Source of the DNA: Pyrobaculum neutrophilum V24Sta
GTDB taxonomy: Archaea > Thermoproteota > Thermoprotei > Thermoproteales > Thermoproteaceae
Assembly: GCF_000019805.1 (NCBI RefSeq)
Contig: NC_010525.1
Coordinates: 372,001-436,000, forward strand
Reading direction: 5' to 3'
Length of the DNA: 64,000 nt
The notes beneath the pieces are model-generated. The model was not told the DNA's origin, made no database searches, and saw only the letters and a program-made list of their open reading frames with translations. The position numbers were made by a program, and so were the translations under genes. Shown here piece after piece: positions 57,211-64,000 of this stretch (its first letter is position 1; each line of letters opens with the position of its first letter).

Positions 57211-57783
57211 CTACCCAACGCCACCCCCCGAAGGCCCCCCAAGGGCCCCCTTGACCTCCTCCAAAGCCCTCTCCAGCTCCCCCGTCCACTTGACCCTTGT
57301 CTTCAGGGCCTCCACACGCCTGGCCAGCTCGCGCAACAGCGCCACGACGTCTCTCGCCGCCTCCTCCCTAGAAGTGTACTTCGAGAGGGCGGCGTCTGGG
57401 TCCGGCCCGTGGTACTGATAGTCGTGGAGGTCAAGAGCCTTGTCCACAACAAAAGACAAGCCGACATGCCCCACGTCCTCGAGCATCTGTGAGAGCTTTT
57501 TCATCTTGGTTGTGGGGAGGCGGGGGACGGCTGTGGATTCGAGCCAGCGCCTCTCCTCTTCGCTCTTGGCGGCGGCCTTTAGCTTCCCGAGCTCAAGCCT
57601 TAGGAGGGCCGCCATGTACGCCCTCCACGCCTGGAAGGCCTTCCCCGCCGCGTTCCTCACCAGGCCGCGCCGCAGAAACTCCAGCGCAAGCCCAGCCTCC
57701 ACAAGAGCCTCAAGAAGACGCACCGCCACATACTCCTCGCCGGTAGGCTTAGGAAGAGGCCGCTCCAAAACCTCCCCAGACAC
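57211..57783 (-). CDS. PaREP1-family protein, copy 2
   Basis: Near-duplicate of copy 1, 190 aa from GTG 57783 (frame extends to 57846). Same core R-N-A-A-G-K-A-F-Q-A-W, R-L-P-T-T-K-M and Y-Q-Y-H-G-P-D-P-D; differences cluster in the region before the last core motif and at the C-terminus, which has extra Gly. Same orientation and same promoter DNA as copy 1. Together they bracket the ATPase, nuclease and RHH-PaREP1 genes. Confidence 0.78.
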   Translation of the reverse strand: MSGEVLERPLPKPTGEEYVAVRLLEALVEAGLALEFLRRGLVRNAAGKAFQAWRAYMAALLRLELGKLKAAAKSEEERRWLESTAVPRLPTTKMKKLSQMLEDVGHVGLSFVVDKALDLHDYQYHGPDPDAALSKYTSREEAARDVVALLRELARRVEALKTRVKWTGELERALEEVKGALGGPSGGGVG

Positions 57784-57810
57784 CACAAAAAGATACACAG
57801 CTTTTAAAAA
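57777..57810. repeat. 34-bp exact repeat, copy 2 (PaREP1 promoter)
   Basis: Partner of 54217-54250, same orientation, 3.56 kb apart. Homologous recombination between the copies would delete the intervening module. Confidence 0.85.
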
Positions 57811-57907
57811 CTTTAGAGCTCGGCCATCCACCTCATCCACGCACAAGTCGGGAACTGAAAGCCCTGCCCTAGGACGAGGCTGGACTATCTAAACCACCCA
57901 CTTCTGG

Positions 57908-58309
57908 CTAAGCCCGCCCCGCCTTCAACAGCTCCACCAAGAGGCGCTGGATCTCCAGCAGGGTCTTCTGCACGTCGTCTATACGGGCGCTTAGGGCGTC
58001 AATCCGCCTGTTTGTCTCATCAATTCTCCTGCTTAGGCTCTCCGCCACCGTGTCTATCCTCTTGTTTAGGCTTTCTGCCAGCGCGTCAATCCTCTGGTTT
58101 GTGGCGTCGATCCTCTGTTCTAGGCGTGTGATTTCTCCTCTTATCCCTCCCAGCTCGTTTACGATGGTGCCGAGGTACAACAGAAAGATGTCTTCTGTGG
58201 AGAGCTTTTTGCCCTCTCTTAGCTTCTCCACCACCTTGTCCACGGCTGTTCTGAGAGCCTCCTGCGCAACGGCGCCATGGAGTCCATAGCACACCCCCCA
58301 CGGCCACAT
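57908..58309 (-). CDS. Coiled-coil protein
   Basis: Protein of about 133 aa. After L-S-T-E-D-I-F-L-L-Y-L-G near 35 it is dominated by 7- to 11-residue repeats of the type R-I-D-A/T-x-x-E-S-L, giving a long coiled coil (about 55-120). Similar short coiled-coil proteins are common in Pyrobaculum and function is unknown. The start is uncertain: ATG 58309 or GTG 58294; the frame continues upstream to 58456 but that part is Pro/Arg-rich and not protein-like. Confidence 0.6.
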   Translation of the reverse strand: MWPWGVCYGLHGAVAQEALRTAVDKVVEKLREGKKLSTEDIFLLYLGTIVNELGGIRGEITRLEQRIDATNQRIDALAESLNKRIDTVAESLSRRIDETNRRIDALSARIDDVQKTLLEIQRLLVELLKAGRA

Positions 58310-59101
58310 ATAGACATAACGCCGGCGAGGAGGAGGAAGGCCGCCTTTATAAGCCGCTGTAGGACCGGGCTGGCGCGGAGACCGGAAGAGCCAAGCGCGA
58401 GGCCCAGGAAGGGGCGAGCGGTCGACGCGGGCGCCTGGAGACTGGCCCGGGGGCACGTATGCGGCACAGAGCCGACGACCTCGCCCGCGATCTGTAGGCC
58501 CCGGGCGACGCCCTTGACGCCGTCTTTACGGCAGTCGGTTATAACCGGGGCCGCTTCTCCGCCAAAAACAAGGCCGTCCTTAGGGCTTACGTCCTCTACA
58601 AAGCGAGGTTACGTAGACGCTACGGGTAACCCCGCCGCCACAGCGCCCGGAGGCCCCAGGCCCAATGCGGTCAGCCATACTCACCACATCGCCCGAGCCG
58701 GCCGCGCCCCCACAGGCGCATCTGCACGGCCACCACTCCTCACACCACAGTTGACAGCTCGAAAAACCGCGCGGGCGTCTATGTGAGGATTCCCAAAGAG
58801 CGCCAAACGCTATCCAGAGCCCACAAGCCCCCGAGCGCCTTTAAAAGGATAACCAACCGACCGACGAACAAAGCCCCAGACTCCGCCCTCGCCAAATCCC
58901 CATTTTTAAAAACCTCGCCCCCATCCGCCTCAAAGCTCCTCCGATCATTGGCTCCCGCTGAAGAAAAACGAGGCAATTTCGCCGTCACCTAGAGAAATGT
59001 CGGAGAAGAGCCTGCCCCTCCCCAAGTTGGCGATGCTGTTTCGGCAACCACTCCTATAGGCGCATCTACAACCACAAGGCATCTCCGCAATTCACCAATT
59101 G
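58310..59101. other. Decayed region between coiled-coil and HEPN-like genes
   Basis: Nearly 800 bp. One small plus-strand frame at 58459-58629 reads protein-like (V-F-T-A-V-G-Y-N-R-G-R-F) but has an in-frame TAG after 12 codons. A minus-strand frame at 58779-58988 of 69 codons is possible but unrecognised. A TATA-like CTTATAAA sits at 58345-58353. No RNA gene or array found. Confidence 0.4.
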
Positions 59102-60079
59102 TTAGACAGGTGGTGGATAGAACCCCCAGTAATTCTCTATATCGGCGTAAAATCTCAATTCTATTATTTTTTCTCTCATTCGTTCATATTCTCCACTCGG
59201 TATTGAATGCCAAAGCAGTAGGCTTATGTAATTAGTATAGACGGCAAACGCTCTCGGAGCCCACGTTTTCGCACCATGCATAAACTCGTTTCTCCAATTG
59301 CGAAGTATAGCACGCCAATTTGAACCGTAAATATCCCAAATCCCCTCAATAACCTTATTCATTTCTTGGATATCTTCTCGGAGAGTTTGTGGAAGACGCG
59401 GCACGACCTTCTCCTCAAATATTGATAGTATTCGCCCCAGAGTTTTCTTTCCCCCGATCTCTCTTTTAGTCTCGTCGTCTCCATACAATTCGATGAGTAG
59501 CTTGACAACCGTTTCGAAGGTAGCCGCCGCTATTGGTATTCCAATGACGAACTTATTTGAAATAATCTGTTTGACATGTCTATTTACAACCGAATCTACT
59601 ACCCTATTAAGGATAACCCCCTCACGTGTCTGCGGCGTATAGCCTAACCTCGATAAACACAAGTGAAATAGAAGGTATAGAAGTTCAATAGACTCTCTTT
59701 CACGAAGAGCCTTAAGCAAGGGAGAGCTGTTTTCAAAAAATCTAAACACCTCTGCGCTCCAAGCCCAGTACTCATAATGATCCCAATTGATTTGTATCTC
59801 AAGAGTTTTTGTTAAATATATCGCAAGCCTTCTAAGTATACGCAAGGGAAGCAGAGGTATTGCAGGCGGAATAGCTGGGTTTTCCCTATTAAGAACGGGA
59901 AGTCTCGCCCTAAGAGTGAATTCATGTTCTATAGGAGTTACATTATCCTCAGCATACATCTGCTCAAAACTTGAAACATTAATGTATCTCTTACCCTCAG
60001 TTTTCCATTTTTCAACGTATTCATTACATACACTCCTTATAACAACTTCAAGACCAAAGTCGTCATTCAAACTTCCCAT
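59102..60079 (-). CDS. AT-rich HEPN-like hypothetical protein
   Basis: Protein of 325 aa encoded by DNA much AT-richer than either side. It is largely helical, with W-D-H-Y-E-Y-W-A-W near 100. R263-N-E-F-M-H268 near the C-terminus, in a W-R-N-E-F-M-H-G context, is a canonical R-x4-H HEPN motif, suggesting ribonuclease activity or a HEPN-type structural domain. It stands alone, without an obvious antitoxin. Foreign origin is likely from composition. A TATA-like TTTTAAAT lies 17 nt upstream, closer than usual. Confidence 0.6.
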   Translation of the reverse strand: MGSLNDDFGLEVVIRSVCNEYVEKWKTEGKRYINVSSFEQMYAEDNVTPIEHEFTLRARLPVLNRENPAIPPAIPLLPLRILRRLAIYLTKTLEIQINWDHYEYWAWSAEVFRFFENSSPLLKALRERESIELLYLLFHLCLSRLGYTPQTREGVILNRVVDSVVNRHVKQIISNKFVIGIPIAAATFETVVKLLIELYGDDETKREIGGKKTLGRILSIFEEKVVPRLPQTLREDIQEMNKVIEGIWDIYGSNWRAILRNWRNEFMHGAKTWAPRAFAVYTNYISLLLWHSIPSGEYERMREKIIELRFYADIENYWGFYPPPV

Positions 60080-60182
60080 ATATAGCTACAATATTTAAAA
60101 GCCTCCCCTCCAGCGTCTCTGTGTAATCCACAACAAGCCTGATTGTGTTGGACACAATCACCACAGTAGAGGAGAAAAAGAG

Positions 60183-60746
60183 TCATATGGGGTATTCGAA
60201 GTTGGTCTCTGCCTCCCTAAGCGGCGGGCACCTCCGGTCCTTCTCGCTGAGGATTGCGTCTCCTATGGGCCAGGGGATGCCCACCTCGGGGTCATCCCAC
60301 CTCACGCAGCGCTCGTGCTGCGGGCTGTACTCCTTAGTCATGAGGTACATGAAGAGGGTGCCGTCTTCCAGCGCCTGGAAGCCGTGGGCGAAGCCCGGCG
60401 GAATCCACAGAAGCCTCGGCTCGTCGGCAGACAGCTCCACCGCCACGTACCTCCCAAACCAAGGCGACCCCCTCCTAACGTCGACGGCCACGTCCAGGAC
60501 CCGCCCCCTGAGGACAGTCACCAGCTTCCCCTGCTCAGCCGGCTTAAGCTGGTAGTGGAGCCCCCTCACCACCCCCCGCCGCGACATGCTCACGCTCACC
60601 TGCACAAAGTCGTAGGGCACGCCCCCCGCCAGGAAGTCGGTGCGCTTGTAAAGCTCGGCGAAGAACCCCCTCTGGTCGGGGAAGACCACAGGCTCTATGA
60701 GAATTACGTCCGGGATCTCAAGCCTCTTGAAGCTCCTAAACGGCAT
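60183..60746 (-). CDS. rmlC: dTDP-4-dehydrorhamnose 3,5-epimerase
   Basis: Cupin epimerase, 187 aa, third step of dTDP-L-rhamnose synthesis. F-P-D-Q-R-G-F-F near 22, R-G-L-H-Y-Q with the catalytic His near 65, V-L-R-G-R-V-L-D-V-A-V-D near 78 and P-P-G-F-A-H-G-F near 117 are all conserved. Last gene of the operon, overlapping rmlD by 11 bp. Confidence 0.95.
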   Translation of the reverse strand: MPFRSFKRLEIPDVILIEPVVFPDQRGFFAELYKRTDFLAGGVPYDFVQVSVSMSRRGVVRGLHYQLKPAEQGKLVTVLRGRVLDVAVDVRRGSPWFGRYVAVELSADEPRLLWIPPGFAHGFQALEDGTLFMYLMTKEYSPQHERCVRWDDPEVGIPWPIGDAILSEKDRRCPPLREAETNFEYPI

Positions 60747-61584
60747 ACTTCACGAAGTGCCTAAGGGCCTCCCTCAGCGGAGGCAGGGACAGCCCCATAG
60801 ACGCCGCCCTAGACGTGTCCAGGCTGGAGTCCCGAGGCCGCCTAGCCGCCAGCCGCGCCTCAGACAGCCTCGCCGGCTTCACAAGGCCCCTGTCCACCCC
60901 CAGGGCCTCCGCCAGAGCCACCGCGAACTCGAACCGGGTGGCGGGCTCCCCAGCGATGTGGAGAACCCCCTCCACATCCCGCTCCAGAAGATCCGCGAGG
61001 CGCTCCGCCAGAAACGGCACATACGTCGGCGAAAGCCTCTGATCCACAAAAGCCCTCACCTCCTCCCCCCGCCTGAGCCTCAGAAGAGCCTCAACCCCAA
61101 AGTTCCTCTTCCCATGAGGGCTCACCCCAAAGAGCCCGCTCACCCTCACCACCACCCCACCCCTCGCCAACACAGGCCCCTCCCCCAGCAGCTTAGACAA
61201 GCCGTAGTAGTTCACGGGGTTGGGGACGTCCCCCTCCCTATACATCCCCCTCTCCCCGTCGAACACGTAATCCGTCGAGATGTACACCACCCGCCTAGCC
61301 GCCCTAGCCACCGCCAACGTCGCCAGGAAGTTAGCCCTATACGCCCTCGCCCGATCCACCTCACACCCATCCACGTCCGTATAGGCAGCCGCGTGGACCA
61401 CCACGTCAGCCTGACGCACCACCTCCGGAACCCCAGCCTCAAGATCAGCCCTCACCCACTCCACCCCCTCCAGCCCCCCGCCCCTCTCCCGGTACACCCC
61501 ATACACCCTATACCCCCTCTCCGCCAGCTCCCTCGCCACCCACCACCCCAGCAGCCCCCCAGCCCCCGTCACCACTACCTCCAT
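60736..61584 (-). CDS. rmlD: dTDP-4-dehydrorhamnose reductase
   Basis: Short-chain reductase, 282 aa, final step to dTDP-L-rhamnose. N-terminal G-A-G-G-L-L-G-W, catalytic Tyr-x3-Lys as Y-Y-G-L-S-K near 128, and S-T-D-Y-V-F-D-G near 104. Overlaps rmlB by 10 bp and rmlC by 11 bp, a tight operon. Confidence 0.94.
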   Translation of the reverse strand: MEVVVTGAGGLLGWWVARELAERGYRVYGVYRERGGGLEGVEWVRADLEAGVPEVVRQADVVVHAAAYTDVDGCEVDRARAYRANFLATLAVARAARRVVYISTDYVFDGERGMYREGDVPNPVNYYGLSKLLGEGPVLARGGVVVRVSGLFGVSPHGKRNFGVEALLRLRRGEEVRAFVDQRLSPTYVPFLAERLADLLERDVEGVLHIAGEPATRFEFAVALAEALGVDRGLVKPARLSEARLAARRPRDSSLDTSRAASMGLSLPPLREALRHFVKYAV

Positions 61585-62537
61585 GGCTCATCCGCAAGCA
61601 CGTACTCGTCCAGGAGGGGGCGCCACCACCACTCGTTCTCCCTATACCACTCCACGGTCCTCCTAAGCCCCTCCTCAAGAGACACCTCAGGCCTCCACCC
61701 CAGCCCCCTCAGCCTGTCGCAACGCATGGCGTACCTCATATCCTCCCCCGGCCTCCCCCGCACGTACTTCACAGACCCACCCAGCGCAGAGGCGATCCTC
61801 TCCACCACCTCCCGCACAGACGCCGGCTGCCCCGCACAGACGTTGTAGATGCCCCCGTCCACCCCCCGCTCGATGACCACCTCCAGCGCCCGCACGAAAT
61901 CCCCCACATAAAGCCAATCCCTCACCTGCCGCCCATCCCCATAGATCGTGGCGGGCCTACCCAACAGGAGCCGCACAATGGTGCGGGGGATCAGCTTCTC
62001 CGGATGCTGAAACGGCCCGTAGTTGTTACAAGGCCTAACAATCCTAAACCTAACCCCATACGTCCTCCCATACGCCTGCACCAGCAGGTCCCCAGCGGCC
62101 TTAGAGGCGGAGTAGGGGCTACTGGGCCTCATAGGCCAAGACTCGTCCGCCTCGCCGCCGCCTGCGAGATCCCCATACACCTCGTCCGTAGAGATGTGGA
62201 CATAGAGAAAGCCAAGCCTCCGCGCCGCCTCCAGAACCGAATACACCCCCCAGACGTTAGTCGTAAGAAAAGGCGCCGGGTCGTTAATAGAGCGGTCCAC
62301 GTGCGTCTCCGCCGCAAAGTTAACCACCACATCCGGCCTAAACCGCGACAAGACGTAGAAGAGGAGCTCGAAATTCGCCACGTCCCCCCTCACAAACTCC
62401 ACCTCCACCCCCCTAAGGTTCTCGAGACGCCCCGCATACGTCAGCTTATCGTAGACAAGCACCTCGCCGCGGCCCGCCACATGCCTCACGAAGTTACTCC
62501 CCATAAACCCAGCCCCTCCGATGACCACCACCCTCAT
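61575..62537 (-). CDS. rmlB: dTDP-glucose 4,6-dehydratase
   Basis: Extended short-chain dehydratase, 320 aa. NAD motif G-G-A-G-F-M-G-S at 7-14, S-T-D-E-V-Y-G near 116 with the Asp-Glu pair used in water elimination, and Y-S-A-S-K near 140. Second enzyme of the pathway. Start overlaps the rmlA stop by 4 bp. Confidence 0.95.
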   Translation of the reverse strand: MRVVVIGGAGFMGSNFVRHVAGRGEVLVYDKLTYAGRLENLRGVEVEFVRGDVANFELLFYVLSRFRPDVVVNFAAETHVDRSINDPAPFLTTNVWGVYSVLEAARRLGFLYVHISTDEVYGDLAGGGEADESWPMRPSSPYSASKAAGDLLVQAYGRTYGVRFRIVRPCNNYGPFQHPEKLIPRTIVRLLLGRPATIYGDGRQVRDWLYVGDFVRALEVVIERGVDGGIYNVCAGQPASVREVVERIASALGGSVKYVRGRPGEDMRYAMRCDRLRGLGWRPEVSLEEGLRRTVEWYRENEWWWRPLLDEYVLADEPWR

Positions 62538-63592
62538 AGCTCCACCCGGCTAAAGTCCGAGATTATAAGCCTTGCCTCCCCCCTAAGATCCCGCCGCGAC
62601 CTCACCACGCTACGCCTACCCAACACGCTGTCCACAAGCCTAAGCCCGCCCACCTCCACCTCCGCCTCGCTGAGAAGAAGAGACCGCGACGCGCCTCCCG
62701 ACGCCAGGCGCGCCCCCGACTCCAGCGACACGTAGTGCTCCACCACCGCCCCCCGCCCCACGTACGCCCCCGGCCCCACGTAAGCCGGGCCGAACACCCT
62801 CCCCTCAACCACGGCCCCCTTTTCCACGACCACCCGCCCCAGCACCTCCCCCCGGACCTCCCCCTCCACCCTCGCCCCCGCGTGGTCAAGGAGAAGATAC
62901 ACCGCCTCCAGAAGGCCCTCCGGCGTCCCCACGTCCTTCCACCAGCCGTCAACGAAGTCAAACCCCACCCTCCTCCCCCGGTCGATAAACCACTGGATGA
63001 GATCCGTCACCTCGTACTCCCCCCTCCACGACGGCTTAAGCGACGAGAAAGCCCTCGCCACGTCCTCCGGATCCCTAAACATATACACGCCGACCACCGC
63101 CAAGTCCGAAATCGGCTCCCTAGGCTTCTCCACCAGCTTAACCACCCGGCCGTCCCTAAGGACGGCCACCCCAAACCGGCTCGGGTCGGGCACCCTCGCC
63201 AGGAGGATGTAGACGTCGAAATCCCCCTCCAAAAAGGCACGCACGTGGCGCTTGATGCCCCCCGCCAAGATGTTATCCCCCAGATAAACCACAAAGGGGC
63301 CCTTTAACTCGGGCAACGCCAGGCTGATGGCGTGGGCGATCCCCAGCCGGCGCTCCTGCCAGAAGTAGCGCACCCGCACCCCCAGGCGAGAGCCGTCCCC
63401 CAGATGCTCCTGAATCAGATGCCCCAGATACCCCACAACCACCCCCACCTCCGAAACCCCAGCCTCAGCAAGGTGGACGATGGGGTATTCGATCATCGCC
63501 CTACCCAGAAGCGGAATGAGGTGCTTCGGAGTAGAAAAAGTAAACGGCCTAAGACGCGAGCCCTCACCCCCGGCAAGAACAAGTCCGAACAT
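62534..63592 (-). CDS. rmlA: Glucose-1-phosphate thymidylyltransferase, long form
   Basis: Nucleotidyltransferase of 352 aa making dTDP-glucose. G-G-E-G-S-R-L-R-P-F-T near 8-18, G-D-N-I-L near 103 and V-E-K-P-R-E-P near 155. A left-handed beta-helix tail after about 250 marks the longer archaeal/RmlA2-like version. A minus-strand TATA box lies in the end of the upstream glycosyltransferase, so rmlABDC has its own leaderless promoter. Confidence 0.93.
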   Translation of the reverse strand: MFGLVLAGGEGSRLRPFTFSTPKHLIPLLGRAMIEYPIVHLAEAGVSEVGVVVGYLGHLIQEHLGDGSRLGVRVRYFWQERRLGIAHAISLALPELKGPFVVYLGDNILAGGIKRHVRAFLEGDFDVYILLARVPDPSRFGVAVLRDGRVVKLVEKPREPISDLAVVGVYMFRDPEDVARAFSSLKPSWRGEYEVTDLIQWFIDRGRRVGFDFVDGWWKDVGTPEGLLEAVYLLLDHAGARVEGEVRGEVLGRVVVEKGAVVEGRVFGPAYVGPGAYVGRGAVVEHYVSLESGARLASGGASRSLLLSEAEVEVGGLRLVDSVLGRRSVVRSRRDLRGEARLIISDFSRVEL

Positions 63593-63593
63593 G

Positions 63594-64000
63594 CTACTTA
63601 GGACTTTTCAAAAAATATTTAAGCGCGAAATGAGCAACTTTCCGTCTCCCAAGAATAGGTATGAGTAATAATGCAATGAATGACCTAGGTGTTGGATATT
63701 GATTCATAAATATACCCTTAAGAAGTCTAGATATTAATCTATAATACGATATATTATATACCCTTCTACATGTGAAAATAGTGTTAAATATATAGACAGG
63801 TATAGCGTTACTAAAGTAAAATTTTAATATCAATTTTCTTAGGTTATTGTCATGAATTTCCTTTAAAAGCAAATCTAGATCTAATGAATATCTATTAAGA
63901 GTACATATGATCTTATTCATAGTTGTTAAATCACCGTTTTGTAATTGAGAATTGCCAGCACCAATTCTATAAAATGTCAATCTATCAGGGATATGCTTAA
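63594..64000 (-). CDS. Glycosyltransferase, C-terminal part (partial)
   Basis: The frame runs off the right edge, so the N-terminus is missing. Visible are L-T-F-Y-R-I-G-A-G-N-S and L-L-K-G-I-F at the tail, the pattern of the C-terminal region of family 2 glycosyltransferases (L-x-x-Y-R motif). DNA is strikingly AT-rich against the GC-rich rml genes 1 bp away, suggesting a recently acquired surface-glycan gene. The stop is 1 bp before rmlA. Confidence 0.6.
   Translation of the reverse strand, partial: KHIPDRLTFYRIGAGNSQLQNGDLTTMNKIICTLNRYSLDLDLLLKEIHDNNLRKLILKFYFSNAIPVYIFNTIFTCRRVYNISYYRLISRLLKGIFMNQYPTPRSFIALLLIPILGRRKVAHFALKYFLKSPK
63616..63623 (-). promoter_or_regulatory. TATA box of rmlABDC
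   Basis: CTTAAATA on the minus strand, centred 26 nt before the rmlA ATG, lying in the last codons of the upstream AT-rich gene. Confidence 0.55.

Noticed and set aside
58779-58992. Overlapping 69-codon frames on both strands
   Set aside because: Mirror images of each other in a decayed region; neither has a TATA box at the right spacing or a recognisable motif.

Overview
The window comes from a hyperthermophilic crenarchaeon of the Pyrobaculum/Thermoproteus lineage. DNA is GC-rich and almost fully coding. Most genes or operons have a TATA-like box centred about 26 nt before the start codon, the signature of leaderless transcripts. PaREP1-type proteins, restricted largely to Pyrobaculum, occur several times. 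Genes of the dicarboxylate/4-hydroxybutyrate CO2-fixation cycle lie side by side, which points most closely to an autotroph such as P. neutrophilum (formerly Thermoproteus neutrophilus). The species call is inference.

Layout. 0-1.7 kb: hydrogenase-maturation pair hypA and an Mrp-type hypB with an unknown third gene. 1.7-3 kb: three CBS-pair proteins. 3-14 kb: carbon fixation, with archaeal PEP carboxylase, a zinc alcohol dehydrogenase (probable succinate-semialdehyde reductase), 4-hydroxybutyrate-CoA ligase, an aldehyde-dehydrogenase-family succinyl-CoA reductase, 4-hydroxybutyryl-CoA dehydratase, a fumarate reductase flavoprotein with a truncated iron-sulfur partner, and a CoA-disulfide-reductase-like flavoprotein. 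15.2-20.6 kb: an AT-richer island with a 5-methylcytosine restriction-modification system, a MIG-type T:G mismatch DNA glycosylase, a small Cys-rich protein and a beta-propeller protein. 20.6-31.6 kb: accessory zone with an NTPase behind a palindromic operator, a nucleotidyltransferase gene broken by an in-frame amber codon, a TnpB transposon, a VapBC pair, a Csx1-like CARF/HEPN protein whose catalytic His is replaced, and a Crn1-like CARF ring nuclease; no CRISPR array is visible.

31.7-42.6 kb: a metallo-beta-lactamase protein, a CstA-type transporter with a base-composition break, an operon of two ArsA-like ATPases bracketed by two paralogous small proteins, then a HerA-like ATPase and a nitrogen block (glutamine synthetase, class II amidotransferase, FMN-type glutamate synthase). 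42.6-49 kb: a glycan cluster (GT4, GT2, two multispanning proteins, a Wzx-like flippase). 49-53.6 kb: TauE-like transporter, hydantoinase/oxoprolinase A and B, DsrE-like protein. 53.6-60.1 kb: a second accessory zone with two near-identical PaREP1-family genes in direct orientation flanking an ATPase/nuclease pair and an RHH-PaREP1 fusion, then a coiled-coil protein, decayed DNA and an AT-rich HEPN-like gene. 60.2-64 kb: rmlABDC for dTDP-rhamnose, preceded by an AT-rich glycosyltransferase that runs off the right edge.

The strongest candidates for something undescribed are the cyclic-oligoadenylate pair without CRISPR (degenerate-HEPN CARF protein plus ring nuclease), the four-gene ArsA/ArsA/small-protein module, and the ATPase plus PD-(D/E)XK nuclease pair between PaREP1 repeats.
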